64,000 nt of DNA from JBEEJZ01 sp046046915 (GCA_046046915.1 JBJOIT010000001.1:93457-157456); one strand, 5' to 3'. Numbered from the stretch's first letter, positions 44,505-53,964 are shown. Numbers and translations are program-made. Notes: a model not told the origin generated them from the letters alone.

Positions 44505-45011
44505 ATGGCCAACAATGTGATTGCTGTTTACCCCGGTACCTTTGATCCCATGACGCTAGGGCATGAGGATGTGGTTCGCCGGGCCACCCAACTGTTTGAC
44601 CGCGTCATTGTGGCCGTGGCAGCCGGGCACCACAAAAAAGCCCTCTTTTCGTTGGAAGAGCGCATGGACATGGTTCGTCAGGCCACCAGCAATTTGCCTG
44701 GTGTCGAAGTGGCCAGCTTTTCCGGGCTGATGCGTGACTTCGTTGTGGCCCGCAAGGCCAAAGCCATGGTGCGGGGGCTGCGCGCAGTGACGGACTTTGA
44801 CTACGAGTTTCAGCTCGCTGGCATGAACCGCAGCCTGATGCCGGATGTGGAGACTGTCTTCTTGACGCCTAGCGACAAATACCAGTTCATTTCCAGTACC
44901 TTTGTGCGTGAAATCGCAACCTTGGGTGGCGAGGTCGACAACTTTGTGTCGCCCGCGGTGCGCGATCGACTGTTGAAAAAAGTGGCGACGGCACGCCAGG
45001 CAAACGGTTGA
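44505..45011 (+). CDS. coaD: CoaD, phosphopantetheine adenylyltransferase
   Basis: CoaD catalyses the fourth step of coenzyme A synthesis. The 168-residue product from ATG 44505 (AGGAGA upstream) has the nucleotidyltransferase motif AVYPGTFDPMTLGHEDVV, RGLRAVTDFDYEFQLAGMNR and the ISST motif in YQFISSTFVREIA. A longer frame upstream overlaps rsmD and is not needed. Confidence 0.96.
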   Translation: MANNVIAVYPGTFDPMTLGHEDVVRRATQLFDRVIVAVAAGHHKKALFSLEERMDMVRQATSNLPGVEVASFSGLMRDFVVARKAKAMVRGLRAVTDFDYEFQLAGMNRSLMPDVETVFLTPSDKYQFISSTFVREIATLGGEVDNFVSPAVRDRLLKKVATARQANG

Positions 45012-45120
45012 TCAGGCTAAGTTCTCAGGTTGAGCGGCAAGTATGCGTGCAGCTCGATAATCCAACCATGCGATCTTTCAACACCTGCCTGAATGCTGCG
45101 AAACCTTTGCGGGGTGTGTC

Positions 45121-45378
45121 GTGGCGCTGATCATCACCGACGAATGCATCAACTGCGATGTTTGCGAGCCCGAATGTCCGAATGAAGCGATTTACATGGG
45201 GCAGGACATCTATGAAATCGATCCGCATAAATGCACCGAGTGCGTGGGGCACTTTGACGAGCCCCAATGCGTACAGGTGTGCCCCGTCGCCTGTATCCCG
45301 GTAAACCCTTCATTCGTGGAAAACCAGGAAACACTTTGGCAGAAATACCGGCGTTTGCAAGGCCAGTTGCCCGCCTAG
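45121..45378 (+). CDS. yfhL: YfhL-family 4Fe-4S dicluster ferredoxin
   Basis: An 85-residue ferredoxin with two cluster-binding groups: CINCDVCEPECP, and CTECVGHFDEPQCVQVCP, in which the extra spacing between the second and third cysteines is typical of the Alvin/YfhL type. The start is GTG 45121. It is 109 bp after coaD; the gap shows no clear terminator. Confidence 0.94.
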   Translation: MALIITDECINCDVCEPECPNEAIYMGQDIYEIDPHKCTECVGHFDEPQCVQVCPVACIPVNPSFVENQETLWQKYRRLQGQLPA

Positions 45379-45423
45379 CCGCAGCAACCTGTGGGCTCAG
45401 GCTTTGACTCGCAGACCAAGCAC

Positions 45424-45933
45424 TTAGTTCTCTTTTGTTTTATTGAGCTTTGCCGCCTGAGCCTGAGGTAGCTTGATGGGTTTTGGCGGCTTGGGCGCCA
45501 GCGCGGTGAACTCACCTGATTTTCGTGGCCTGAAAAGCTTGGGCTTTGTCGCTCGGGGTGTCGTGTCTGCTTGCAGCACGGTGTTGACGCCATCGGTGTT
45601 GGGCGCAGTGGGCTTGTTGGGTGCCACTGGCACTTTCGGTTTGGGGAGAGAGGCCGCCGGTTGATTGGCGGCCAGGTCTTTTTGCTCTTGTTCTTGCCGC
45701 TCGCGTTGCATCTGCCCCGCTAGTTGGCCCGCCTTTACGGTCTGTTTGTCCATTGAGCGCTTCTGCTGGGTGCTGCGTGGGTCTTGCACGTCCAGGGCCT
45801 CTGCATTTGCACATGGGGTCTGGCTGTAGGCGTTGCCACATTTGTAGACTTGTTGGCCGTGTGCAAGATTTACCGTTAGCCAAAAAAATCCGCAGGAGGC
45901 GGCGATGAACAGTGTCCGTGGTGTGTGTTTCAT
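45424..45933 (-). CDS. Secreted DUF4124-like protein
   Basis: A 169-residue protein with a signal peptide (ending AHGQ at about 27) and the short DUF4124-like start VYKCGNAYSQTPC. The rest is low in complexity: a charged, glutamine-rich helix (QMQRERQEQEQKDLAANQ) then proline- and lysine-rich sequence. The function is unknown. It overlaps pth by four bases. Confidence 0.75.
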   Translation of the reverse strand: MKHTPRTLFIAASCGFFWLTVNLAHGQQVYKCGNAYSQTPCANAEALDVQDPRSTQQKRSMDKQTVKAGQLAGQMQRERQEQEQKDLAANQPAASLPKPKVPVAPNKPTAPNTDGVNTVLQADTTPRATKPKLFRPRKSGEFTALAPKPPKPIKLPQAQAAKLNKTKEN

Positions 45934-46571
45934 GGCGTATTGGGCGGGATGTCTGTGGTGTCAGGCAGGGCTGCGGGGCGGGGTGGTTTAGGTCTGGGCG
46001 GCTTGCTGGTGTGGATGAGCAACATGGCTTTTTCCATCGTGCCGTCCAGAAAGTGAGGCAGGGCCTTGACAGAGCGATCTATTGCCTGATCTATCGCCAC
46101 TTTGTGATCAAGCGAGGGTTTTTTTAACACCCAGTGCACCACCTCGGACTTGATGCCCGGGTGCCCTACGCCCAGCTTGAGGCGCCAATATTGGTCTGTA
46201 CCCAGTTGCGCATGGATGTCGCGCAGACCATTGTGGCCGGCGTGGCTGCCGCCCAATTTGAGTTTGGCCTGACCAGGCTCCAGATCCAGTTCATCGTGCG
46301 CCACCAAAATTTCTTGGGGCGCAATTTTGAAAAAACGCGCCAGGGATCCGACGGAACGCCCAGAGACATTCATGAACGTCTGGGGCTCCAGTAGCCAGAC
46401 GGACTGCCCATTGACGCTGGTGCGGCCGACCAGTCCCTGATAAGACTTGTCCATCACGAGCGTTGTCTTGAGCGCGCGCGCGACCTCGTCTATCCACCAA
46501 AAGCCAGCGTTGTGGCGCGTGTATTCGTACTCAGGGCCTGGGTTGCCCAGTCCCACAAACAGCTTGATCAT
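45930..46571 (-). CDS. pth: Pth, peptidyl-tRNA hydrolase
   Basis: Pth releases peptides from stalled peptidyl-tRNA. The N-terminal GLGNPGPEYEYTRHNAGFW (catalytic His20 region), PQTFMNVSGRSVG, HDELDLEPG and GSHAGHNGLRD are all present. The 213-residue length exceeds the usual 190 by a proline-rich C-terminal tail. It follows rplY, as in many betaproteobacteria. Confidence 0.96.
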   Translation of the reverse strand: MIKLFVGLGNPGPEYEYTRHNAGFWWIDEVARALKTTLVMDKSYQGLVGRTSVNGQSVWLLEPQTFMNVSGRSVGSLARFFKIAPQEILVAHDELDLEPGQAKLKLGGSHAGHNGLRDIHAQLGTDQYWRLKLGVGHPGIKSEVVHWVLKKPSLDHKVAIDQAIDRSVKALPHFLDGTMEKAMLLIHTSKPPRPKPPRPAALPDTTDIPPNTP

Positions 46572-46602
46572 GTTTGAATTATCTGGTCAGGATGGGGCGC
46601 CA

Positions 46603-46630
46603 ACAAAAAAGGCCCACCGAGGTGGGCCTT
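46603..46630 (-). terminator. Intrinsic terminator after rplY
   Basis: A 10-pair stem AAGGCCCACC/GGTGGGCCTT with a two-base turn, followed on the minus strand by a T run. It ends rplY transcripts before pth. Confidence 0.85.
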
Positions 46631-46662
46631 AGGGCAAAGGGACTGTACGCCCTGGCAAAAGA

Positions 46663-47289
46663 TTACTTCTTGCCTTTGCCCTTGGCAGCGCCCTTAGCGG
46701 GAGCGGCTTCTGCGGGAGCAGCCTCTTCCACAGCTGGCGTCACTACCGACACAACCACGGGGTTTTCCTTACCCTTGGTCACTGCCGTCACGCCCTTGGG
46801 CAGCTGAATGTCGCGCACGTGCAGGGAGGTACCCTTGACCAGACCCTTCAGGTCCACGCTGATGAATTCAGGCAGGTCAGCTGGCAAGCAAGCCACTTCG
46901 ATTTCGGTCAGCACGTGGGTGATCAGGCAGTGGTCCAGCTTGAAGGCTGCAGACTCTTCCTGGCCGCTGAAGTGCATGGGCACCTTCATGTGCAGCTTGG
47001 TGTTGGCTTCCACGCGCTGGAAGTCGATGTGCAAAACCAGCTGCTTGTAGGGGTGCATTTGCACGTCACGCAGCAAAACCTTGCTTTCCTTGCCAGCAAC
47101 TTCCATGTCCAGCACGGAAGCGTGAAAGGCTTCCTTCTTCAGGGCATGCCACAGTGAGTTGTGGTCCAGCTCGATCAGCTGGGCCTCACCGGTGCCACCA
47201 TAGACGATACCGGGCGTGCGACCGGTGATGCGGAGACGGCGGCTCGCACCCGTACCCTGCTTGGCGCGCTCAAAAGCGACGAATTTCAT
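46663..47289 (-). CDS. rplY: RplY, 50S ribosomal protein L25 (CTC/TL5 long form)
   Basis: L25 binds 5S rRNA. The 208-residue product is the long form: an L25 domain (about 1-95, with RRLRITGRTPGIVYGG) plus the TL5-type C-terminal domain (VKGTSLHVRDIQLPKGV) and a basic alanine-lysine tail ending KGKGKK. It sits between prs and pth. Confidence 0.95.
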   Translation of the reverse strand: MKFVAFERAKQGTGASRRLRITGRTPGIVYGGTGEAQLIELDHNSLWHALKKEAFHASVLDMEVAGKESKVLLRDVQMHPYKQLVLHIDFQRVEANTKLHMKVPMHFSGQEESAAFKLDHCLITHVLTEIEVACLPADLPEFISVDLKGLVKGTSLHVRDIQLPKGVTAVTKGKENPVVVSVVTPAVEEAAPAEAAPAKGAAKGKGKK

Positions 47290-47334
47290 AACTTACTCCT
47301 TGAAGAGCCCACCGCGACCAGTGCGACTCAGATT

Positions 47335-47370
47335 AAAAAAGACCTGCCTGCGCCGTCAGCGCAGCAGGCC
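47335..47370 (-). terminator. Intrinsic terminator after prs
   Basis: On the minus strand the sequence after prs forms a stem GCCTGCTGCGC/GCGCAGGCAGG with one bulged G, followed by TCTTTTTT. It lies in the 95 bp gap between prs and rplY. Confidence 0.75.
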
Positions 47371-47384
47371 CACTTTTGTTCGGA

Positions 47385-48362
47385 TCAGATTAACTTGTCC
47401 TGGTCCGAAAACAAACTCATGACTGACTCACCCTTGGCAATGCGCTGGATGGTCTCTGCAATCAGCGGTGCCACGTTGAGCTGGCGAATCTTTTGGCATG
47501 CCTGAGCCGATGCACTCAAAGGAATGGTGTTGGTCACCACGACTTCGTCCAGTGCATTGCCCTTGTTGATGCGTTCGATGGCCGGGCCCGAGAAGATGGG
47601 GTGGGTGCAATAGGCGTAAACCTTTTTCGCACCGCGTTCTTTCAGCACTTCGGCAGCTTTCACCAGCGTGCCAGCGGTGTCGATCATGTCGTCCATGATG
47701 ACGCAGTTGCGTCCTTCGATTTCACCGATGACATGCATCACTTCGCTGACGTTGGCGCGCGGACGACGCTTGTCGATGATGGCCAGATCGCAGCCCAGTT
47801 GTTTGGCCAAAGCGCGGGCACGCACTACGCCGCCCACGTCGGGCGACACCACGATCAGGTCTTCGTAGTTTTTCTGGCGTACATCACCCAGCAAAACGGG
47901 AGATGCGTAAATGTTGTCAACAGGTATATCGAAAAACCCCTGGATTTGGTCCGCGTGCAAATCCATGGTCAGGACCCGTGCAACGCCCACAGCCTGCAAC
48001 ATGTTGGCCACCACCTTGGCGGTGATGGGCACCCGCGATGAACGCGGACGACGATCCTGGCGTGCGTAGCCGAAGTATGGAATCACGGCGCTGATGCGCT
48101 CGGCAGATGCGCGCTTGAGCGCGTCCACCATGATCAGCAGTTCCATCAGGTTGTCATTGGTGGGGGCGCAAGTGCTCTGAATCACGAACACGTCGCGGGC
48201 GCGGACGTTTTGGTTAATTTCTACGGTGACTTCACCGTCGGAAAACCGGCCAACGGTGGCTGCACCGAGAGAAATGTTGAGATGCTGGGCAATGTCTGAT
48301 GCCAACTGGGGATTGGCGTTGCCGGTAAAGACCATGAAATCAGGGGAGGGAGCTGCCTGCAT
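47385..48362 (-). CDS. prs: Prs, ribose-phosphate pyrophosphokinase
   Basis: Prs makes PRPP from ribose 5-phosphate and ATP. The 325-residue product has DVFVIQSTCAPTNDNLMELL, the ATP-binding PYFGYARQDRR, VSPDVGGVVRARALAKQLG and the PRPP loop CVIMDDMIDTAGTL. tRNA-Gln lies 62 bp upstream in the same direction. Confidence 0.97.
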   Translation of the reverse strand: MQAAPSPDFMVFTGNANPQLASDIAQHLNISLGAATVGRFSDGEVTVEINQNVRARDVFVIQSTCAPTNDNLMELLIMVDALKRASAERISAVIPYFGYARQDRRPRSSRVPITAKVVANMLQAVGVARVLTMDLHADQIQGFFDIPVDNIYASPVLLGDVRQKNYEDLIVVSPDVGGVVRARALAKQLGCDLAIIDKRRPRANVSEVMHVIGEIEGRNCVIMDDMIDTAGTLVKAAEVLKERGAKKVYAYCTHPIFSGPAIERINKGNALDEVVVTNTIPLSASAQACQKIRQLNVAPLIAETIQRIAKGESVMSLFSDQDKLI

Positions 48363-48424
48363 GTGAATTCCAGCAATTGATAAGTGTTTGCGCCCGCATC
48401 AATCAAGGCCTGATTGAGCATATT

Positions 48425-48501
48425 TGGCAGGGGAAGAAGGATTCGAACCTTCGCATGCTGGAATCAAAATCCAGTGCCTTAACCAACTTGGCGACTCCCC
48501 T
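48425..48501 (-). tRNA. tRNA-Gln(TTG)
   Basis: Read on the minus strand: acceptor AGGGGAG/TTCCCCT (one G-T pair), anticodon stem CTGGA/TCCAG with loop TTTTGAT and anticodon TTG, T arm with TTCGAAT, discriminator G and an encoded CCA. It sits between ispE and prs, a conserved arrangement. Confidence 0.96.
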
Positions 48502-48545
48502 ACACGGGTTGGCAACAAATTGCCACCAACCGAAATCTCATCGCT

Positions 48546-49379
48546 TTAAGCCCAACCCGCTAATGGGTGAGCCTCCAGACTGCTGCAAAAACGTGTCACA
48601 TAGCCTTGAGGCGTACTGTGCAAGCAAACGTCTTCTTGCATTTGGGCAAACACTGCGCTACCTGAACCCGTCATTTGACCCTGCAAACCTAATGACGCAA
48701 GCCAATCAATAGCTAACCTGACACTAGGACACAACGTTTCTGCGACGGGCTGCAAGTCATTCCGGCCAAAGCCTTTTGTGTTTGCAGCGAAGTCCGTCAT
48801 TATAGACATCTCGGAGTCGCGTTTCAGGGAGGGCGCAGAGAAAATTTTTCGAGTGTCCAGGCCCTCGGGTGGTTTTGCCACCAAAAAGCGCATGGGTGGC
48901 AACGGCAAAGGCGTCAGTTTTTCGCCTACCCCTTCCACCCAGGCGTGTTGCCCCAACAAAAAAAACGGCACATCTGCGCCCAGGCGCAAGCCGATGTCCG
49001 CAAGCTGGGTTCGCGTGTAACCCAGATTCCAGAGCCGGTTGAGAGCCAACAAGGTGCTGGCGGCGTCAGATGACCCGCCCCCCATGCCAGCCTGGGCCGG
49101 GATGTGCTTTTGCACGCTGATGTGAGCTCCTAGCGGTGTGCCACACGCAGACTGGAGGGCTTTTGCCGCCCGAACGATGAGGTCGTCCTGGGGCAAGGGA
49201 GTGCTGAGATCTTCCCTGCTGATCTGACCCCTTGGGCGGCTCTCAAAATGCAGGGTGTCACACCAATCAATCAGCACGAAGGCAGACTGGAGCAAGTGGT
49301 AGCCATCGGGTCGTTGCCCCACGATGTGTAAAAACAGATTGAGTTTGGCGGGGGCGGCAACGTCGTAGAGCGCTTTCAT
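48546..49379 (-). CDS. ispE: IspE, 4-diphosphocytidyl-2-C-methylerythritol kinase
   Basis: IspE is the GHMP kinase of the non-mevalonate isoprenoid pathway. From ATG 49379 (277 residues) it has PAKLNLFLHIVGQRPDGYH, the ATP loop PAQAGMGGGSSDAAS and a C-terminal LQGQMTGSGSAVFA motif. A TTG at 49388 could extend it by three residues. Confidence 0.95.
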   Translation of the reverse strand: MKALYDVAAPAKLNLFLHIVGQRPDGYHLLQSAFVLIDWCDTLHFESRPRGQISREDLSTPLPQDDLIVRAAKALQSACGTPLGAHISVQKHIPAQAGMGGGSSDAASTLLALNRLWNLGYTRTQLADIGLRLGADVPFFLLGQHAWVEGVGEKLTPLPLPPMRFLVAKPPEGLDTRKIFSAPSLKRDSEMSIMTDFAANTKGFGRNDLQPVAETLCPSVRLAIDWLASLGLQGQMTGSGSAVFAQMQEDVCLHSTPQGYVTRFCSSLEAHPLAGWA

Positions 49380-49424
49380 GATGGGCAATTATCCCGGCGC
49401 TGCAGGACGTTCATGTGGCTGAAC

Positions 49425-49931
49425 TCAAGGTTCCAGCGCCACACGCAGCTCCACGACAGGTGAGGGGCTGGCACGTCTTGCCGTCAAGCGCCCTTCAGGC
49501 AGCGCTTGCAAATCGGCTTGCCAACCCGGCGCGGATGCTTTCTCGCCAGCCAACCATGCGAACAAAGCGGACACCGGCAGTTCTGTCCCGATGGCGTGCA
49601 CGAGCAAAGCTTGCAGGCTCTCAAATTGCCGCACTTGGCCCTGTGCATTCAACTCGGCCAGGCCGGGCGCCCATTGCAGTGCGGCGGCTGTGCTGCCTAG
49701 CGGGGTCAATAGCGTCAACGAGCCCTGATCGGCATTGCCCCGCAATTCAAAGGCAACGGTGTTCGATTGAACTGGTTCGGACAAAATTCTGATCGCCAGG
49801 CGACCTTGCCAGAAAGTGCTGCCTGCCAGTAAGGGGTTGATGGGTTTTTGGGCGCATGCACTCAGCAGCAAAGCGAACAGCCCGCCGACAAGAACTGTCG
49901 CCCATCTCGATGGCTTTCGTTTCGTTGCCAT
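49425..49931 (-). CDS. lolB: LolB, outer-membrane lipoprotein receptor
   Basis: LolB takes lipoproteins from LolA and inserts them into the outer membrane. The 168-residue product has a lipobox LLSAC (Cys26) and the LolB pattern FWQGRLAIRI, GSLTLLTPLGSTAAALQW. It lies between the TPR protein (29 bp) and ispE (45 bp), a common arrangement. Confidence 0.9.
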   Translation of the reverse strand: MATKRKPSRWATVLVGGLFALLLSACAQKPINPLLAGSTFWQGRLAIRILSEPVQSNTVAFELRGNADQGSLTLLTPLGSTAAALQWAPGLAELNAQGQVRQFESLQALLVHAIGTELPVSALFAWLAGEKASAPGWQADLQALPEGRLTARRASPSPVVELRVALEP

Positions 49932-49960
49932 GACCTGATGGATCCAGGCGATCGATGTGC

Positions 49961-51733
49961 TCAGAGCGACGCGCCTAGGCGCTTCAGGGTTTCTTGCAAG
50001 GTCTCGTTGTCAGGAGCCAGTTGTTGTGCCTGACGCCAAACCGCAATCGCTTCATTGTGCTTGCCTAGGCGCCAAAGAACTTCGCCCAGATGCGCGCCAA
50101 TTTCAGCATCACGTTTTGCCTCAAATGCACCTTGCAATATGCGTTGTGCCTCAGCTAAGTTGCCGCTGCGAAACTCAACCCAGCCCAGGCTGTCGATGAT
50201 GTAGGGGTCGCGCGGAGCGTAGGTGAGCGCCTTGAGCACCAACTCTCTGGCTTCTGACAGGCGCAGGCCTCGCTCAGCCAGTGAATAGCCCAAGGCGTTG
50301 TAGGCCTGGGCCGACTGTGGCTTGAGCTCGATCACACGGCGCAACAGTCGCTCCATGCCGGCCAGGTCGCCTAATTTTTCTGCCACCATGGCTTGGTCGT
50401 ACAGCAGTTCAGTGTCTTCTGGGTTATTGGCAATGGCCTCCTGAAGCAAGGCATAGGCCTCGGTGTAGAGCTTGTTCTCACGAAGCAGTTGGGTCTCAGC
50501 CGCCAGCTTGAGGCGGGCATCGTTGTCGTTGGTCTCGGGTAATCCACGGATCAGTTGGCGGGCCTCGCTCATTTGGCCTTGGCGCGCCAGGATCGAAGCG
50601 CGGCGACTTTGGGCTGCCACCAGTTCTTGCCCGTTGTCGACTTTGCTCAGCCAGGCTTGCGCACCTACGAGGTCGCCACTTTGCTCTGCCACGCTGGCGA
50701 GCGCCAGATAGGCTTGAGCGAGCCCGGCTTCGTTTTCATCGCGGATGGCCTTGCCAGCTTCGTCTGCAACCAGGGTGATGTAGCGTTGCAAGGCGGCTTG
50801 AGCCTCTGCCCGGTCGCGGTTTTGCAGCGCCAGCGTCCCCACGATCAACCATGCCTGCGCCAACTCGGGTTCTGTTCGGGTCAGTATGCCGGCTTGTGCG
50901 GCAGCCTCCTCGTAGCGCTGGGAACTCATCAGTACACGGGCATAGGCCAGCCGGACAGATGATGAGGGCTTGCCCGCATCCAGGTGCTTGAGAACCAACG
51001 TTTCGGCAAGCTCCGGGGCGGTGCCCATCAGCATCAGGGCTAACAGGGCCGGCCCTTCCGCATAAGGGTTGATCGCTTGTCCGGCACGCGCCGCAGCCAA
51101 CGCCCCAGGGATGTCGTCAGCTTCCATGCGCATGCGGCCTATGGTGGTCCAGGCCGCCGGGCCATTGACGGGGCTGCTCACCTGGTCGGCCAAAGCTTGC
51201 TCCACGACAGCGCTGGCTTTTTTCTTATTGCTGACCCGACTGAAAAAACGCGGCACTACCGTGATGGCCTCTGCCTGCTCGGCCGGGCTGACCAGACCAA
51301 TATCTCGCTTCAGTGGTTCAACGGCCTCTGTAAGCCGGTTCATACCCAGCAGGATTTGCAGCAGGTAACGGTTGCCCTCACGCGACGCAGGAAGAGCCTG
51401 GCGCCAGGCACGTGCAGCTTGAAGGGCGGCTTCGCCAGAACGGGCTTGCAAAGCCACCTCGACGGCACGCTGATAGACGGCTGCATCACCTGTTTTGCGA
51501 GCGGCATCCATCAGGTAAGGGTAGGCCGTCGCAGGCTCGCCACTCAGGGCCCGCATTTCAGCAGTCAAGAGCTGATAGAACAGTTCGCCGTCCAGCTGCG
51601 AATTAAGCGGCTCCTCAGCCTTGTTAGCCTCTGATTTGGGCGTCTCGCTCGCTTGTACCCGCGGCGGCGCAGCCCATACGTTCAGGGCCGCAATGCAAAG
51701 GGTCAAAAGCGCCAATGGTTTCAGTAAAAACAT
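49961..51733 (-). CDS. TPR-repeat protein of the envelope
   Basis: A 590-residue secreted protein (signal about 1-22 from ATG 51733, ending VWAAP) made of tetratricopeptide repeats. Repeat units are clear in the last 200 residues (AYNALGYSLAERGLRLSEARELV, cited in part, and PYIIDSLGWVEFRSGNLAEA). Proteins like this precede lolB and ispE in many betaproteobacteria; their role is not defined. Partner binding is likely because TPRs are protein-interaction modules. Confidence 0.85.
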   Translation of the reverse strand: MFLLKPLALLTLCIAALNVWAAPPRVQASETPKSEANKAEEPLNSQLDGELFYQLLTAEMRALSGEPATAYPYLMDAARKTGDAAVYQRAVEVALQARSGEAALQAARAWRQALPASREGNRYLLQILLGMNRLTEAVEPLKRDIGLVSPAEQAEAITVVPRFFSRVSNKKKASAVVEQALADQVSSPVNGPAAWTTIGRMRMEADDIPGALAAARAGQAINPYAEGPALLALMLMGTAPELAETLVLKHLDAGKPSSSVRLAYARVLMSSQRYEEAAAQAGILTRTEPELAQAWLIVGTLALQNRDRAEAQAALQRYITLVADEAGKAIRDENEAGLAQAYLALASVAEQSGDLVGAQAWLSKVDNGQELVAAQSRRASILARQGQMSEARQLIRGLPETNDNDARLKLAAETQLLRENKLYTEAYALLQEAIANNPEDTELLYDQAMVAEKLGDLAGMERLLRRVIELKPQSAQAYNALGYSLAERGLRLSEARELVLKALTYAPRDPYIIDSLGWVEFRSGNLAEAQRILQGAFEAKRDAEIGAHLGEVLWRLGKHNEAIAVWRQAQQLAPDNETLQETLKRLGASL

Positions 51734-51935
51734 CGAACCATAATAATTCAAGCCTGCAGACCTTGATCTGTGCTGGTGCAGCTCGCCACATGTTGGCTGG
51801 GCTTATTTTTCAACCAATTCCTGAAGCGGCCTCCACCCACTGCAACCGATGGCGGTTTATGCACTTTGCTAGCTGGGGCGATCTGATTGATGACTGGCTG
51901 GCTAGCTCTCGTTTCACATTTAGACGCTGTCATTT

Positions 51936-52748
51936 ATGCCCGAATTACCCGAAGTCGAAGTGACTCGCTTGAGCTTTGCCTCGCGCATTGCCGGCGCCAC
52001 CGTGCTGGCCGCTCAGATGGGCAAGCCCCTGCGTTGGCCTTTGGGAGTGGACACGGCTCAGCTAGCGGGGTCCCAGGTGCTGGGGGTGCGTCGCCGGGGC
52101 AAATACTTGCTGCTGGATCTGGACCGGGGATTGCTGCTCATCCACCTGGGCATGTCGGGCAGCCTGAGTTTTGCGGTCGAGCTACCTCTGCCGGGTGTGC
52201 ACGACCACTTTGAATTGCACACGACCCAGGGCACCTTGCGTCTTCATGACCCCCGGCGCTTTGGGGCAGTGGTGTTTGCCCAAGATGAGCAAGCCCCCGT
52301 CGCCCAGAAGCTGCTGGGTCATCTGGGGGTGGAGCCCCTGGGCGATCATTTTGATCTGACTGGTTTTGCCGCCGGACTCAAACAGCGCAAGGCGGCCATC
52401 AAGCAGGTCTTGCTGGCGGGCGATGTAGTGGTGGGGGTGGGCAATATTTATGCATCTGAGGCGCTGTTCATGGCGGGTATACGCCCCACGGTCAGCGCTA
52501 CCCGCCTGAGCCGACCCCGGGTGGCGCGATTGCACGCCAGCGTGAAGGAGGTGCTCAGCCGTGCTTTGCAGGCCGGCGGCAGCACGCTGCGCGATTTTTC
52601 CAATGCGCAGGGTCAGAACGGCTATTTCCAGCTGGAGGCTCAGGTCTATGGCCGTGAAGGCCAGGCGTGCCGGGTGTGCGCAAGCCCCATCAAGGCCATG
52701 CGCCAGGGCCAGCGGTCCACCTTTTTTTGCCCTGTCTGCCAAAAATGA
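51936..52748 (+). CDS. mutM: MutM (Fpg), formamidopyrimidine-DNA glycosylase
   Basis: MutM removes 8-oxoguanine from DNA. The 270-residue product begins MPELPEVEV with catalytic Pro2 and Glu3, has HLGMSGSL and the helix-two-turn-helix segment GVGNIYASEALF, and ends in a zinc finger (CRVCASPI ... FFCPVCQK). It is followed 13 bp later by mutY, giving both arms of 8-oxoguanine repair in one unit. Confidence 0.97.
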   Translation: MPELPEVEVTRLSFASRIAGATVLAAQMGKPLRWPLGVDTAQLAGSQVLGVRRRGKYLLLDLDRGLLLIHLGMSGSLSFAVELPLPGVHDHFELHTTQGTLRLHDPRRFGAVVFAQDEQAPVAQKLLGHLGVEPLGDHFDLTGFAAGLKQRKAAIKQVLLAGDVVVGVGNIYASEALFMAGIRPTVSATRLSRPRVARLHASVKEVLSRALQAGGSTLRDFSNAQGQNGYFQLEAQVYGREGQACRVCASPIKAMRQGQRSTFFCPVCQK

Positions 52749-52761
52749 GGTGTTCCAAGCC

Positions 52762-53880
52762 ATGACGCAAATTGACACCGAATGGGCGCCCCGTGTGGTG
52801 GCTTGGCAAGTCACGCATGGGCGCAACCACTTGCCCTGGCAAAACACCCGTGACCCGTACCGTGTTTGGCTGTCCGAAATCATGCTGCAGCAAACCCAGG
52901 TGGTCACGGTACTGGACTACTACGCTCGCTTTCTTGACCGCTTCCCCGATGTGAGCGCTCTTGCCGCAGCCAGCCAGGACGAGGTTCTGGGCCTGTGGAG
53001 CGGCCTGGGTTATTACAGTCGTGCTCGCAATCTGCACCGCTGTGCCCAGCAGGTGGTGGCGGTGCACAGCGGCGTTTTCCCCAAGACCACCGAACAGTTG
53101 CAAACCCTGCCCGGAATCGGGCCCAGCACGGCTGCGGCAGTGGCGTCCTTGTGCTTTGGCGAGCGGGCGGCCATCCTGGACGGCAATGTCAAACGTGTGC
53201 TGACGCGTGTTTTGGGCTTCGAACATGATCTGGCGGTGCCCGCCAATGAGCGCGCACTCTTGTCGCGCGCCGTGCAGCTGTTGCCCGTCAGCGATTTCTA
53301 TCAGTCCATGGCACGCTACACCCAGGGCGTGATGGATTTGGGCGCGACGGTCTGCACGCCGCGTCAACCTTTCTGCGAGCGCTGTCCTGTGCAGGACCTG
53401 TGTGTGGCGCGCAAACAGGGGGAGCCTGAGCGCTACCCGGTCAAGACCAAAAAGCTCAAGCGCACCGCCTTGTCTCTTTGGCTGCTACACGCGCAGGACG
53501 CTGAAGCTGGTGTTTGGCTTTTGCAGCGGCCGATACCGGGCGTTTGGGCTGGTTTGTACTGTTTGCCCCTGTTCCAAAGTCGAGATGCCCTGCAGGCCGC
53601 CGTGCCGCCAGCATGGCGCGACAGGCTGATCGATCAGCCCGCGTTTGTTCATGTCCTGACCCACAAGGACCTGTATCTGCATGTGGTGCGCCTTGAGGTG
53701 CCGTTTGGGCAGGTCTTGCCCTTACCACTGCCTGGCGCCCTTATCGCCAAAAACGACTGGCCGGCAATGGGGCTGCCTGCACCGGTACGCAAGTTGCTCG
53801 AGCTGTGGCTTGATCAGCCAGGTCTTGATCACCGACCCGGTCCAAAAAAATTTAAAAATTTGCGAAATAGCCCTAAATAA
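52762..53880 (+). CDS. mutY: MutY, adenine DNA glycosylase
   Basis: MutY removes adenine mispaired with 8-oxoguanine. The 372-residue product from ATG 52762 (GAGGTG upstream) has LPWQNTRDPYRVWLSEIMLQQTQV (cited in part), the helix-hairpin-helix LQTLPGIGPSTAAAVAS, the catalytic Asp region VMDLGATVC, and the 4Fe-4S cysteines in CTPRQPFCERCPVQDLC. A Nudix-like C-terminal domain recognises 8-oxoguanine. The last codons are unusually AT-rich and contain part of a promoter for the next gene. Confidence 0.96.
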   Translation: MTQIDTEWAPRVVAWQVTHGRNHLPWQNTRDPYRVWLSEIMLQQTQVVTVLDYYARFLDRFPDVSALAAASQDEVLGLWSGLGYYSRARNLHRCAQQVVAVHSGVFPKTTEQLQTLPGIGPSTAAAVASLCFGERAAILDGNVKRVLTRVLGFEHDLAVPANERALLSRAVQLLPVSDFYQSMARYTQGVMDLGATVCTPRQPFCERCPVQDLCVARKQGEPERYPVKTKKLKRTALSLWLLHAQDAEAGVWLLQRPIPGVWAGLYCLPLFQSRDALQAAVPPAWRDRLIDQPAFVHVLTHKDLYLHVVRLEVPFGQVLPLPLPGALIAKNDWPAMGLPAPVRKLLELWLDQPGLDHRPGPKKFKNLRNSPK

Positions 53881-53900
53881 CCCTCTAAATCTGCCGTTAA
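53874..53900 (+). promoter_or_regulatory. Sigma28 (FliA)-like promoter before 53965
   Basis: TAAA at 53874-53877, 15 bp, then GCCGTTAA at 53893-53900. The known enteric sigma28 consensus is TAAA, 15 bp, GCCGATAA, so only one base differs in these twelve. The promoter overlaps the mutY stop and would start transcription near 53907, giving a leader of about 58 bases. Confidence 0.5.
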
Positions 53901-53964
53901 GAAAGATACGACAACTGGAAAAAGCTCTCCTCTACTGAATCAAAACCACGCCACTGGACCCAAA

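Noticed and set aside
48503..48535. Hairpin GGTTGGCAA-CAAA-TTGCC upstream of tRNA-Gln
   Set aside because: The stem is interrupted and neither strand has a T run after it, so I do not call it a terminator.
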